Shown here: one piece after another, positions 23,390 to 32,099 of the stretch
Numbering within the stretch: position 1 is the stretch's first letter
Layout of the letters: each line of letters begins with the position of its first letter
Source of the DNA: JBBFMJ01 sp037441225
GTDB lineage: Bacteria > Acidobacteriota > Thermoanaerobaculia > UBA2201
Reading direction: 5' to 3'
Assembly (NCBI GenBank): GCA_037441225.1
Contig: JBBISU010000028.1
Span: 1-35,301, forward strand
DNA: 35,301 nt
The notes under the pieces: generated by a model
What the model saw: only the letters and a program-made list of their open reading frames with translations
Told to the model about the DNA's origin: nothing
The model's database searches: none
Made by a program: the position numbers and the translations under genes

Positions 23390-24404
23390 AAAAATTTATC
23401 ATATTGTTTCATCTAAAAGATATACTGGTGGAGCTCAAGTTGCTTATCTTTGGCACAAAGCATTATTGGAAAAAGGAGTAGAAAGTTACTTTCTCTACGA
23501 AGGAGGATATAAGTTTGAAGAAAAAATTAAAAACGAAAAGAATACAATCCCTTTTTATAGCTTTTTTGATAAAATAAAAAAAATTTCAAAAATTCCAAAA
23601 AATAATTTTGTAATTGCTCACCTTTCTGAGGATCACTGGCTTTCATTTTTTTTAAGAAAAAGAAAAGAAAGAATCTTTGTTTTTCATAATCAAGAAAGAT
23701 TAAAAAAGGACCTTTTACATAAGTTAATTTATAAAAAAAGTCAAAAAATAATTTTTGCATATAATTTAAAGGAAAAACAAAATTTTTTAAAATATAAATT
23801 TTTTCCACCAGTTTATGATTTGAAAATTTTTTATCAAGGGAACCAGCCAAATGACATTTTAAATATATGTACTATTGGAAAATTAGAAAAGGAAAGAGAA
23901 CACCATAAGTTTATTTTTTTATGCCAGGAAATTAAAAAATTAAATATCCCTTTTAAAGGATATATAATTGGGAAAGGAAGTTTTCTTGAAGATTTAAAGA
24001 AATTAAAAGAGGATTTTAAATTAAAAGAAGTTGAATTTTTAGGTTATTTTGAAGATGAAAAGTTGGCAAAAACTTTAAGAAAAATAGATTTTTTAGTTTG
24101 GCTTTCCCCTGGTTCACAAAGCAGCCACAGGGCTCTCCTTGAAGGAATACTTTGTGGTGCTGTTCCTTGCTCCTTTGAAATGGATGGGATTGATTTATGG
24201 ATTGAAGATGGAAAAAGCGGAATTATCATATCAAAGGATTTGACACATTCAGCAAAAAGAATTGTAGAATTATTTAAAAATAAAAAAGAATATTTGAATC
24301 TTAGAGAAAATTCTTACAAGAAAGCTTTTGAAAAAGTAAATCCAGAAAAATTTGTTAAGGAATTTTTAGAATTTTTGTATGAAAATAGTTCAAGTTCTGC
24401 ATAA
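23382..24404 (+). CDS. GT4-type glycosyltransferase (1)
   Basis: A 340-aa two-Rossmann-fold protein. The N-terminus IYHIVSSKRYTGGAQVAYLW matches the acceptor-side loop (GGAQ) of GT4 enzymes. The C-terminal domain has ICTIGKLEKEREH, YIIGKGSFLEDL, VEFLGYFEDE and SPGSQSSHRALLEGILCGAVP, where the usual EGFGLVxLEAMA nucleotide-sugar loop is replaced by SSHRALLEG. Probably cytoplasmic face, adding sugars to lipid A-core or a polysaccharide. It starts at a TTG overlapping the yicC stop by eight bases and overlaps the next transferase by 26. Donor and acceptor are unknown. Confidence 0.85.
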   Translation: MNKKIYHIVSSKRYTGGAQVAYLWHKALLEKGVESYFLYEGGYKFEEKIKNEKNTIPFYSFFDKIKKISKIPKNNFVIAHLSEDHWLSFFLRKRKERIFVFHNQERLKKDLLHKLIYKKSQKIIFAYNLKEKQNFLKYKFFPPVYDLKIFYQGNQPNDILNICTIGKLEKEREHHKFIFLCQEIKKLNIPFKGYIIGKGSFLEDLKKLKEDFKLKEVEFLGYFEDEKLAKTLRKIDFLVWLSPGSQSSHRALLEGILCGAVPCSFEMDGIDLWIEDGKSGIIISKDLTHSAKRIVELFKNKKEYLNLRENSYKKAFEKVNPEKFVKEFLEFLYENSSSSA

Positions 24405-25497
24405 AGGCTCTTTTGCAACTGGCTCAGTTCATCAAATGTTTCAACTTTCAAAAGGTTTAAAAAGAATTGGTCATAGTGTAACAATCCTTGGAAGGAGTGG
24501 AACTGAATTAGAATTTGAAGCAAAAAAAAATGAAATAAACTTTATTGGTTTTCCCTTTAAAAACGAATTGGATTTAAAGACAATCTTAGGAATATTAAAA
24601 TTTTTAAAAAAAGAAAAGCCAGAAATAATCCATTTGCATAAAGGTTTAGAACTTACAATCTTTTGGCTACTTTCCCTCTTTCTAAAAAATTTAAATTTAG
24701 TAGCAAACAGAGGCGTTTCTTTTCCTTTAAAATTTTATAATTCAATTAAATATAAATCAAAGAATGTTAAGGCAGTTATTTGTGTCTGTGATTATATAAA
24801 AGAAATTGTTATAAAAAGTGGAAGAGTTCAAAAAGAAAAAGTTTTTACTGTATACTCTGGAACAGATGTAGAATTATTTGATCCTAAAAAAGAAAATGGG
24901 AATAGTTTAAGGGAAGAATTAAAAATCCCAAGGGAATATAAGATTATTTGCCAGGTTGGTTTGAGGGAGTGGAGGGGATGGAGAACTGCAATTGAGGCTG
25001 CATCTTTTATAAAAAAAGAATATCCAAAATTTAAGCTTTTGCTTGTCGGTGCAAAGGATGAAAATTTAATAAAAGAAATATTAGAGTACTCAAATAAATT
25101 TAATTTAAAGGATGATACAATTGTTTTGGGTTATAGAAAAGATAATGTGAGGGTTGCTGCTCTTCAAGATATTGCAATTGATTTATCTTATGAAGGTGTA
25201 GGGATTACAGGAACATTAAGGGAAGGGCTTGCAATGGAAAAACCAGTTGTGGCATCAGATGTAGGTGGGAATAATGAACTTGTATTGGATGGAGAAAATG
25301 GTTTTTTAGTTCCTCCAAAGAATCCCAAAATTGCAGCAGAAGCAATTTTGAAACTTTTAAAAGATGAAAACTTAAGATTAAAATTTGGTAAATATGGGAG
25401 GGAAAGGGTTATAAAATATTTTTCTGAAAAGGTTAGAATTGAAAAAATAGAAAAAATATATAAAGATATTTTAAAAAAAAATAATTTGCATTTATAA
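24379..25497 (+). CDS. GT4-type glycosyltransferase (2)
   Basis: A 372-aa GT-B enzyme starting IVQVLHKGSFATGSVHQMFQ, with GRSGTEL and an IIHLHKG motif (about 70-76) in the first domain. The second domain carries CQVGLREWRGWRTAIEAA, KLLLVGAKDEN and YEGVGITGTLREGLAMEKP then VVASDVGGNNELV, the nucleotide-sugar site of family GT4. With the preceding transferase, lpxB and msbA it suggests an LPS core or O-chain assembly group. It starts inside the preceding gene (26-base overlap). A promoter for the next unit begins within its last codons. Confidence 0.9.
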   Translation: MKIVQVLHKGSFATGSVHQMFQLSKGLKRIGHSVTILGRSGTELEFEAKKNEINFIGFPFKNELDLKTILGILKFLKKEKPEIIHLHKGLELTIFWLLSLFLKNLNLVANRGVSFPLKFYNSIKYKSKNVKAVICVCDYIKEIVIKSGRVQKEKVFTVYSGTDVELFDPKKENGNSLREELKIPREYKIICQVGLREWRGWRTAIEAASFIKKEYPKFKLLLVGAKDENLIKEILEYSNKFNLKDDTIVLGYRKDNVRVAALQDIAIDLSYEGVGITGTLREGLAMEKPVVASDVGGNNELVLDGENGFLVPPKNPKIAAEAILKLLKDENLRLKFGKYGRERVIKYFSEKVRIEKIEKIYKDILKKNNLHL

Positions 25498-25514
25498 TTT
25501 TAATATGTTATAAA
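25486..25514 (+). promoter_or_regulatory. Promoter of the zinc-ribbon/YIP1 gene
   Basis: TTGCAT (25486-25491), 17-base spacer, TATAAA (25509-25514) with an extended TGT just before it. A start near 25521 leaves a short leader with AGGAGGT before the ATG at 25543. Confidence 0.6.
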
Positions 25515-25542
25515 AAGGTTAAATAAAATTTTAGGAGGTTTT

Positions 25543-26328
25543 ATGGCTAAATGCCCAAATTGTGGTTTTGATGGACTACCAGAAGGCAGTTTGGTTTGCA
25601 CAAACTGTGGAGCAAATATAACCCAGCCAATTCAAGAGATCCCTTCTGCTCCACCCCCACCTCCAACAGAAGTTGTTATGGAAGAAATTCCCTGGAAAAA
25701 AAGAAACCAGATTGGCTTTGTAGATGCTTTTATAAAAAATGTAACTGAAATATTTTCAAATCCAGTTCAATTCTTTCAAAAGATTAAAACTGATGGCGAT
25801 TGGGTCTCAATGATTTTATGGGTTGTAATAATTGCCTGGATTGTTGGATTTTTTGGTTTTATATGGTCTTCAATTTTCCATATTTCTGTTATGCCCTTTA
25901 TGTCAAAATTTTCAAGGTTTGGTTATGGAACGCCAATGGGTTTTGGTGTTTTTTCTTCATTCATTTTTACTTTTGTACTTGCGCCAGTATGGTCTCTAAT
26001 TGGATTTTTCATTGGAACTGCTTTAATCCACATTGCAGCTCTTATCTTTGGAGATGGTGAAAAGGGCTTTGAGATGACTGCAAATGCTTGTTGTTATGCC
26101 TATACTCCATCTCTTTTAGGAATTATTCCCTATTGTGGAAGTATAATCGGTGGAATCTGGTCTTTTGTTTTAGTAGTAATTGGTTTAAAATATGGACACA
26201 AAACAGAGACCTGGAAAGCAATTATGGCACCACTTATCTGGGTTATACTATTAACTTTGTGCTTTGCTATTGCAGGTGCTCTTTTCTTTGCTTTTTTATC
26301 AAAGGGTTTTGGTGGAGCAAGTTATTAA
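25543..26328 (+). CDS. Zinc-ribbon plus YIP1-domain membrane protein
   Basis: A 261-aa protein with an N-terminal zinc ribbon of four cysteines (C4, C7, C19, C22), a proline-rich linker (about 30-45), then a YIP1-type domain with four to five membrane helices: WVSMILWVVIIAWIVGFFGF, VFSSFIFTFVLAPVWSLIGF, GSIIGGIWSFVLVVIGLKYG and a final APLIWVILLTLCFAIAGALF. The internal GDGEKGFEMTANACCYAYTP...IPYCG is typical of bacterial YIP1 proteins. The function is unknown; the ribbon would face the cytoplasm. The AGGAGGT site and own promoter separate it from the LPS run. Confidence 0.85.
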   Translation: MAKCPNCGFDGLPEGSLVCTNCGANITQPIQEIPSAPPPPPTEVVMEEIPWKKRNQIGFVDAFIKNVTEIFSNPVQFFQKIKTDGDWVSMILWVVIIAWIVGFFGFIWSSIFHISVMPFMSKFSRFGYGTPMGFGVFSSFIFTFVLAPVWSLIGFFIGTALIHIAALIFGDGEKGFEMTANACCYAYTPSLLGIIPYCGSIIGGIWSFVLVVIGLKYGHKTETWKAIMAPLIWVILLTLCFAIAGALFFAFLSKGFGGASY

Positions 26329-26331
26329 TAT

Positions 26332-26742
26332 TTGAAAATTATCAAGAGTAAAAAGGCAGAAATTCCAATTGGCTTTTTAGTTGGCTTTTCTTTTTTTGTT
26401 TTTTCTTTGCTTTATATATTTTCTTATAAATATCTTCCAAGGGATTTTAAAGGTTGTAATTTTAGAAATATTTTTCATTTTCCTTGCCCTTCTTGTGGTG
26501 GAACAAGAACCATTTTTTATTTAGTAAATGGGAAAATTGGAAGAAGTTTTCAAGAAAACCCCTTGATTTTTTCAGTTTCATTTTTTCTTTTTATTATTTC
26601 TTTAATTTCCCTTTATACTTATTTAAAAGGTTATAAATTAAAGTTAATATTTGAAAAAAAAGAAATTTTATTTTTAAAAATTTTTTTAGTTTTAATACTT
26701 TTTTTAAACTGGGCATATTTGATTTTAAAGGAAGTGATATAA
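26332..26742 (+). CDS. DUF2752 membrane protein
   Basis: A 136-aa protein with three predicted membrane helices (about 12-31, 77-98, 115-132). HFPCPSCGGTRTIFYLVNGK (C52, C55) followed by FQENPL is the DUF2752 signature. The cysteine pair may bind metal or be redox active; no function is established. The only in-frame start is a TTG at 26332, three bases after the YIP1 gene. YIP1 and DUF2752 genes as a pair may form one membrane unit. Confidence 0.85.
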   Translation: MKIIKSKKAEIPIGFLVGFSFFVFSLLYIFSYKYLPRDFKGCNFRNIFHFPCPSCGGTRTIFYLVNGKIGRSFQENPLIFSVSFFLFIISLISLYTYLKGYKLKLIFEKKEILFLKIFLVLILFLNWAYLILKEVI

Positions 26743-26743
26743 T
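26735..26743 (+). promoter_or_regulatory. Extended -10 promoter of the hexomutase gene
   Basis: TGATATAAT is a perfect TG-n-TATAAT, ending six bases before the ATG at 26750, so the mRNA would begin at the start codon. No good -35 is seen (ATATTT at the correct distance). It overlaps the end of the DUF2752 gene. Confidence 0.5.
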
Positions 26744-26749
26744 AATTTT

Positions 26750-28144
26750 ATGATTAAATTTGGAACTTCTGGTTGGAGAGCCATTATAGGTGATGAGTTT
26801 ACTTTTCAAAATGTAAGAAAAGTTACAAAAGCAATTTATAATTTTTTAAAGGAAGAAAACAAAGATATTTCAATCCTGATTGGTTATGATACAAGATTTT
26901 TGTCTGATAAATTTGCAAAAGAGGCAGCTATTTTTTTAAACCATCTTGGAACAAAAGTTTATCTTTCCTTAAGGGATGTTCCAACTCCTGTTATTGCCTA
27001 TGGCATAAAACATTTAAAATTAACTGGTGGAATAAATTTTACTGCTTCTCATAACCCACCTGAATATTCTGGTTTGAAATTTTCAACCTCAGATGGTGCC
27101 CCTGCACCACCAGAAATTACAAAAAAAATTGAAGAAAAGATAAAAGAAGTAAAAGATGAAGAGGTAAAAGCAGTTAGCACTTCCATTGAAAATTTTGAGG
27201 AAGTTGATTTATCTCCTGCTTATTTTAAGAAAATCCAAAGTTTAATCAGATTTGAAACAATCCAAAAAAGCCAGTTAAAAATTGGAATTGATTTTTTATA
27301 TGGAACAACAAGAGGTTATACTGATGTTTTTTTAAAAAAAGCAAAACAAAAGATTTATCCCTTGCATAATTTTAAAGATGCCTTTTTTGGTGGCTCAACC
27401 CCCGATTGTAATGAAAAAAATTTAAAGGAACTTTCTAATTTAATAGTTGAAAAAGAGTTAAATTTAGGGATCTCTTGTGATGGAGATGGTGATAGGTTTG
27501 GTATTCTTGATGAAAAAGGAAAATATATAAGGCCTAATTTAATCTTAGCTTTAATTGCTTGGTATTTGACAGAAGAAAGAGGTTTAAAAGTTGGAATTGC
27601 AAAGACAGTTGCTACAACTGATTTGCTTAAAAAAATTGCCAATTATTATAAAATTCCCTTTTATGAAACACCTGTTGGTTTTAAATACTTAGGGGAGTTA
27701 TTTAATCAAGGAAAAATCCACTTTGGAGGAGAGGAATCAGCTGGGCTTTCAATTCAAGACCATGTTCCTGAAAAGGATGGGATTTTGGCTTGTCTTTTAA
27801 TTGTTGAGATGATTTCAAACTGGAAGATGCCTTTATCACAGCTTATAAAAGAACTTTATAAAAAGTTTGGTGCTTTATATTCAAATAGAATTGATTTACA
27901 TTTAACACTTGAAGAATTTGAAAAAGCAAAAGAAAAACTAAAAAAAGATCCAAAAGGTTTTGGGAGCTTTAAGATAAAAAAAATTGAAAGAACAGATGGC
28001 TTAAAAATAGTTTTACAAGAAGGATGGGTTCTTTATAGAACCTCCGGGACCGAACCAGTTGTAAGGATATATGGAGAAGCACCGACAGAATATTTATTGG
28101 AAGAGTTATTGAAAGAAGCAAAAAATTATTTTGTAGGAGGATAA
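26750..28144 (+). CDS. Phosphoglucomutase/phosphomannomutase
   Basis: A 464-aa alpha-D-phosphohexomutase with all four domain landmarks: phosphoserine loop TASHNP (Ser100), metal loop CDGDGDR (about 243-249), sugar-binding GGEESAGL (about 327-334) and phosphate-binding RTSGTEPVVRIYG (about 431-443). It starts KFGTSGWR as in archaeal-type enzymes. It would interconvert hexose 1- and 6-phosphates, supplying NDP-sugars to the nearby glycosyltransferases. Substrate preference (glucose, mannose or glucosamine) cannot be decided; GGEESAGL favours glucose/mannose. No Shine-Dalgarno; the -10 box is six bases upstream. Confidence 0.93.
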   Translation: MIKFGTSGWRAIIGDEFTFQNVRKVTKAIYNFLKEENKDISILIGYDTRFLSDKFAKEAAIFLNHLGTKVYLSLRDVPTPVIAYGIKHLKLTGGINFTASHNPPEYSGLKFSTSDGAPAPPEITKKIEEKIKEVKDEEVKAVSTSIENFEEVDLSPAYFKKIQSLIRFETIQKSQLKIGIDFLYGTTRGYTDVFLKKAKQKIYPLHNFKDAFFGGSTPDCNEKNLKELSNLIVEKELNLGISCDGDGDRFGILDEKGKYIRPNLILALIAWYLTEERGLKVGIAKTVATTDLLKKIANYYKIPFYETPVGFKYLGELFNQGKIHFGGEESAGLSIQDHVPEKDGILACLLIVEMISNWKMPLSQLIKELYKKFGALYSNRIDLHLTLEEFEKAKEKLKKDPKGFGSFKIKKIERTDGLKIVLQEGWVLYRTSGTEPVVRIYGEAPTEYLLEELLKEAKNYFVGG

Positions 28145-28145
28145 T

Positions 28146-29414
28146 ATGTTTGAAATTGAAGAAATTCAAGCACTTGAAATTTTGGATTCAAGGGGAACAC
28201 CAACAGTTGAAGCAGAAGTTTTTTTAACTTCTGGAATTGTTGGGAGGGCAGCAGTTCCCTCTGGCGCTTCAACTGGAATAAGGGAGGCATTAGAATTGAG
28301 GGATGGGGGAGAAAGATATAAGGGGAAAGGAGTTCAAAAGGCAGTTGAAAATATTGAAACAATTATAAGGGATGAAATAATTGGTTTTGATGTAAGGAAT
28401 CAAACTGGAATAGACAAAACACTAATTGAACTGGACGGAACTGAAAATAAATCAAAACTTGGGGCAAATGCAATACTTGCTGTTTCAATGGCTTGTGCAA
28501 GGGCAGGAGCAGAGGCAGCAGGGCTTCCTCTTTATCAATATTTAGGTGGTGCCGGTGCAAGGATTTTGCCAGTTCCAATGATGAATGTTATAAATGGAGG
28601 AAAACATTCTGATTCTGGTTTGGATATACAAGAGTTTATGATTGTTCCAAAGGGTTTTGAAACATTTAAAGAGGCATTAAGAGCTGGATCTGAAATATTT
28701 CATACATTGAAAAATATTTTATCAAAAGCAGGGCACAGGACAGCGGTTGGAGATGAAGGTGGTTTTGCTCCAAAGTTAACTTCTACAAAAGAAGCCCTTG
28801 ATTTGCTCCTTAAAGCAATTGAAGGTGCAAAATATAAAGCAGGAGAAGAAATATTTTTAGCAATTGATTCAGCTGCTTCTTCTTTTTACAAAGATGGAAA
28901 GTACCATATGATTGGTGAAGGGAATAAAATTTTATCTTCAGAAGAAATGATTGCTTTTTACAATGATTTAATTCAAAATTATCCAATAATTTCAATAGAA
29001 GATGGGCTTGCTGAAGAGGACTGGGATGGCTGGGAAAAAATGACACAAAGTTTAGGAGATAAAATTCAGATTGTTGGAGATGATATTTTTGTAACAAACC
29101 CAAAAATTTTTAAACAAGGGATTGAAAAAAATATTGCCAATTCAATTTTAATAAAATTAAATCAGATTGGAACTGTAACAGAGACCTTTGAAACAATCCA
29201 GATGGCACAAAGGCATGGATATGGAGCAGTCATTTCCCACAGAAGTGGGGAAACAGAAGATTCCTTTATCTCAGATTTAGCAGTGGCTTCTTCTGTTGGT
29301 CAAATAAAGACAGGTTCCCTTTCCCGTTCTGATAGGTTATCAAAATATAACCAACTCTTAAGAATAGAAGCAGAATTGGGAGATTCTGCAATTTATGCAG
29401 GGTTTCTGGACTAA
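28146..29414 (+). CDS. eno: Enolase
   Basis: A 422-aa glycolytic enzyme converting 2-phosphoglycerate to phosphoenolpyruvate. N-terminal ALEILDSRGTPTVE, loop PSGASTGIREALELRD, base/acid residues E204 (GDEGGFAP) and K337 (SILIKLNQIGTVTE), Mg2+ ligands D241, E285 and D312, and SHRSGETED (364-372). Length is typical. The ATG has GGAGG upstream and lies one base after the hexomutase stop. The tail overlaps the FtsB-like gene by 20 bases. Confidence 0.98.
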   Translation: MFEIEEIQALEILDSRGTPTVEAEVFLTSGIVGRAAVPSGASTGIREALELRDGGERYKGKGVQKAVENIETIIRDEIIGFDVRNQTGIDKTLIELDGTENKSKLGANAILAVSMACARAGAEAAGLPLYQYLGGAGARILPVPMMNVINGGKHSDSGLDIQEFMIVPKGFETFKEALRAGSEIFHTLKNILSKAGHRTAVGDEGGFAPKLTSTKEALDLLLKAIEGAKYKAGEEIFLAIDSAASSFYKDGKYHMIGEGNKILSSEEMIAFYNDLIQNYPIISIEDGLAEEDWDGWEKMTQSLGDKIQIVGDDIFVTNPKIFKQGIEKNIANSILIKLNQIGTVTETFETIQMAQRHGYGAVISHRSGETEDSFISDLAVASSVGQIKTGSLSRSDRLSKYNQLLRIEAELGDSAIYAGFLD

Positions 29415-29760
29415 AATATTTAATATCCATTTTTTATATTATTTATTTGCAATTTTAGTCCTGCTTTATTTATTATTTTCATTAAATAGTTCTCTTGATA
29501 AGTTAAATAAACTTTCAAGTAAAAAAATTGATATTGAAAATAAAAACAAAAAATTATCAGAAGATATAAAAAAGTTAAAAAAGGAAATAGAATATATAAA
29601 AAATAACCCTTCTTATTTTTTAAATATAGCAAGAAAAGAATATTTTTATTTAAAACCAGAGGAATATCTTTTTGTTTTTCTTTCAAAGGACGGGGTAGAT
29701 ACTCAAGCCCTTCAAGAAAAGAAAAGGAACTCCAATAGAAGTGGTGGAAGAATAAAATAG
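29395..29760 (+). CDS. FtsB/DivIC-like septum protein
   Basis: A 121-aa protein: short cytoplasmic start, one membrane helix (about 14-31), a coiled coil (about 33-68, rich in K/L/I heptads) and the DivIC/FtsB end motif NIARKEYFYLKPEEYLFVF (about 77-95). It would join FtsL and FtsQ in the divisome. The position after enolase is the classic eno-ftsB order. The tail beyond residue 98 (DGVDTQALQEKKRN...) is not family-like and is encoded antisense to the last 78 bases of tldE. The ATG overlaps enolase by 20 bases; no ribosome site. Confidence 0.85.
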   Translation: MQGFWTKIFNIHFLYYLFAILVLLYLLFSLNSSLDKLNKLSSKKIDIENKNKKLSEDIKKLKKEIEYIKNNPSYFLNIARKEYFYLKPEEYLFVFLSKDGVDTQALQEKKRNSNRSGGRIK

Positions 29761-30840
29761 TAATGGTTTTTTTATAAAATAAAAACTGCTAAAAAAGTCT
29801 TTTAAAGTAAATTTTGCATAAATTGAAGGTGTATATCCTAATATTTTATTTTCTTTATATAAAAATCCTCCTGCTTCCAAGATAAAAAAAGGAGAACTTT
29901 CTTCAAATTTTTTTGGAAAGGTAAGGGCAATATATTGGTCTATATTTTTAAAATGCCCTTCAGGACCCTCTAATATAATATTGTGAAAACCTACTTCAGG
30001 GGGGTTATAGATAGAATTCCTTACTGAATTAGTTGTTGTTTTTTTATTTTCTAAAAAGCCAGTGTAAATATCACAAGGTATATTTCCATTTTTAATTATA
30101 AAATCTTCTTTTAAGCTACCTTCACCATCAATTGGAAAAAAATTAGGGCTTCTTTTGTGGCTTGAAACATCCTTTATTATAAAACCCTCTGGAATATCAG
30201 GCAAATCACCTTTTAAAAAAAATTCCTTTAAATTTTCAAAGATAAAAGATAATGTATTTGGAAATAAGAGGACAGGAAAGCGAGAAGGTTTTAAGCTTAA
30301 AGAGGGGAGAGGCAAATGAAGGTAAGGTTCTATTAGTGAAAGGTAATCTTTTAAGGAAAGAGATAAATCAAGGTTTGATACAAAAGGAAAAGAGATTAAA
30401 AAATTGTTATGGGAGAGAGAAAGAAAACCATATATTGAATAATTTTTCAAAAAAACTTCTGCCCCCCAAGAATTTTGAAGTTCAAAATAAAATTCAGAAT
30501 AAGAAAGATTTAATTTTAAAATCTTTAAATTATTTTTATAATTTAAAATTTCCTTTTTTATATTTTCTAATAAATCTTGTAAGGATTTTAAATCATATTT
30601 TATTAAAACCTCTGCTTCAAAATTTCCAATTGTATTTGGAAGGGAAATCCCATTGGTTTCTTCTTTTGAAAAATTGTTTTCTATAAATCCATTAGAAGAA
30701 GAAAAAAACAAAAATTTGTCTTTAAAAAATACCCTTTTTGCATAACCAATTTCTTCATTCTTAATTATATTTTTCCCATAACTATCAAAAATTATCTCTA
30801 TTCCCTTTCCAACTTTTATTGCCTTTTCCCAGCCAATCAT
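29683..30840 (-). CDS. TldE/PmbA-like subunit
   Basis: A 385-aa protein paired with TldD; the known TldD/TldE heterodimer degrades unfolded or modified peptides, with TldE the non-catalytic partner. Family features: FPIDGEGSLKEDFIIKNG then DIYT (about 235-260), TTNSVRNSIYNPPEVGFHN (about 268-286), and the C-terminal GVPFLFLKGLSIYP corresponding to the usual GSP-l-i-GLsvaG. It has no HExxxH, as expected. Shorter than E. coli PmbA (450 aa), with a reduced N-terminal domain. The start overlaps the tldD stop by four bases. The 3' end overlaps the FtsB-like gene. Confidence 0.85.
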   Translation of the reverse strand: MIGWEKAIKVGKGIEIIFDSYGKNIIKNEEIGYAKRVFFKDKFLFFSSSNGFIENNFSKEETNGISLPNTIGNFEAEVLIKYDLKSLQDLLENIKKEILNYKNNLKILKLNLSYSEFYFELQNSWGAEVFLKNYSIYGFLSLSHNNFLISFPFVSNLDLSLSLKDYLSLIEPYLHLPLPSLSLKPSRFPVLLFPNTLSFIFENLKEFFLKGDLPDIPEGFIIKDVSSHKRSPNFFPIDGEGSLKEDFIIKNGNIPCDIYTGFLENKKTTTNSVRNSIYNPPEVGFHNIILEGPEGHFKNIDQYIALTFPKKFEESSPFFILEAGGFLYKENKILGYTPSIYAKFTLKDFFSSFYFIKKPLLFYSSTTSIGVPFLFLKGLSIYPVL

Positions 30841-31976
30841 ATTCTATAAGATAAATTCAAAAAAGAAACAAATGGAGAAGCAGCACCTACAAATAATTTT
30901 CCGCTGTTCTTTGTGCAGGTTCCAAAGCTTAGGCAATTTTCAATCTTTTCTCCAACAAAATCAACATTTGAAAGGAATTTTTCTATTTTTTCTTCAATTG
31001 ATAAAGAATTTATTTTTCCCTTCAATTTTTTATTTAAATAAAAAAAGACAGGTCCTGTTTTTACAAAAACATAATTTGGAGGAATAAACTTTGCTTCTTT
31101 TATAAAAGGAATGTATAAAAAATTTGAATAGATTTCAAAAAAAGGGATTTTATTCCCCAAAACTCCTTTTACAACTGTATTTGTTGCCCTTGGGAGGGGA
31201 AGTGGATTTTCCTCTGTCATTCTTCCATTTCCTGGAGGAAATAATAATTGCTTTGAAAAAAAATTGTTACAAAGAACATTCTTTAAAATCCCTTTTTCAA
31301 TTAGTGGCTTTTTTTGACAAACCTCTCCTTCATCATCAATATTTCTTGAAACTGGAAGGTCTGGATAATTTGGGAAATCATAAACAGTTAAAAATTCTTT
31401 TGAAACCCTTTCTCCAATTTTATTTTTATAATAACATTCTTTAAAAATATCTCCTTCAAGGGGATGGGAAACAATCTCATGAAATAAAACACCCCCACTG
31501 CCTTCTCCAAAAATTAAAGGAAGATTTTTTGGAACTTCATTTATAACTTTAAAATTATTTAAAATAAAATTATTCAAAAAATTTTTAATCTTTTTTAAAA
31601 TTTCAATTGATGGAAAGGAAAAATAAAAAACATATTTTTCTTTCTCTTTAAATTCAATGACAGTTGTATGTGTGAAATCTAATTTTTCTTCACCTTTGCT
31701 TGAAATAAAAGAAAATTTTTTTATATAAAAATTCAATTTTGTAGAAAAACTATTAAAATCAGAAAAATTTTTCAAAACCCTTAAAGGAAGAAATTTATGG
31801 TAAAAAAAAGGATTTTCATTAAATTTATTTTGGATTTCAATATCAAAATTATTTTTTTTAAATTTATAATTTATTTTTAAAACTCTAAAAGAGGATGAAA
31901 ATTTTTTAAATTTATCAAAAACATAATTTTCTTCAAAACTTTCAATTATGACTGAATATTTTTTTTCAAATTCCAT
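30837..31976 (-). CDS. tldD: TldD-like metalloprotease subunit
   Basis: A 379-aa zinc protease with the TldD motif HExxxH at H166-E167-H171 (GGVLFHEIVSHPLEGD). Then NRIDDEG-like NIDDEGEVCQKKPLIEKGIL, RMTEENPLPLPRATNT and the C-terminal GTCTKNSGKLFVGAASPFVSF. It is shorter than E. coli TldD (481 aa) and has a divergent N-terminal half. TldD/TldE mature ribosomal peptides such as microcin B17 in some bacteria, but no precursor gene was recognised here. ATG at 31976 is preferred over a TTG three bases upstream: TTGACA and TATATT boxes place the transcription start at the ATG, and no Shine-Dalgarno exists. Confidence 0.88.
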   Translation of the reverse strand: MEFEKKYSVIIESFEENYVFDKFKKFSSSFRVLKINYKFKKNNFDIEIQNKFNENPFFYHKFLPLRVLKNFSDFNSFSTKLNFYIKKFSFISSKGEEKLDFTHTTVIEFKEKEKYVFYFSFPSIEILKKIKNFLNNFILNNFKVINEVPKNLPLIFGEGSGGVLFHEIVSHPLEGDIFKECYYKNKIGERVSKEFLTVYDFPNYPDLPVSRNIDDEGEVCQKKPLIEKGILKNVLCNNFFSKQLLFPPGNGRMTEENPLPLPRATNTVVKGVLGNKIPFFEIYSNFLYIPFIKEAKFIPPNYVFVKTGPVFFYLNKKLKGKINSLSIEEKIEKFLSNVDFVGEKIENCLSFGTCTKNSGKLFVGAASPFVSFLNLSYRI

Positions 31977-31983
31977 CAACTAA

Positions 31984-32011
31984 AATATATCACAATAATC
32001 CCATTTGTCAA
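31984..32011 (-). promoter_or_regulatory. tldD-tldE promoter (leaderless)
   Basis: Minus strand: TTGACA (32011-32006, perfect -35), 16-base spacer, TATATT (31989-31984) with an extended TGA before it, then seven bases and the ATG. It is divergent from the receptor promoter, whose -35 begins 44 bases away. Confidence 0.65.
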
Positions 32012-32054
32012 AACTTTTAAATAAATACATTTTTATAAACAAAAATTCAAAAAG

Positions 32055-32084
32055 TTGAACATTTAAAGTAAAGTATGCTATAAT
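32055..32084 (+). promoter_or_regulatory. Sigma70-like promoter of the receptor gene
   Basis: TTGAAC (32055-32060), 18-base spacer, TATAAT (32079-32084) with an extended TGC immediately upstream. Transcription from about 32091 would give a leader of about 134 bases before the ATG at 32225. Confidence 0.65.
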
Positions 32085-32099
32085 TTTAAATAATTTTTT

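Noticed and set aside
25800..26351. Two plus-strand frames inside the YIP1 gene, rich in Trp/Cys/Phe
   Set aside because: They are out-of-frame readings of membrane-helix codons with no ribosome site.
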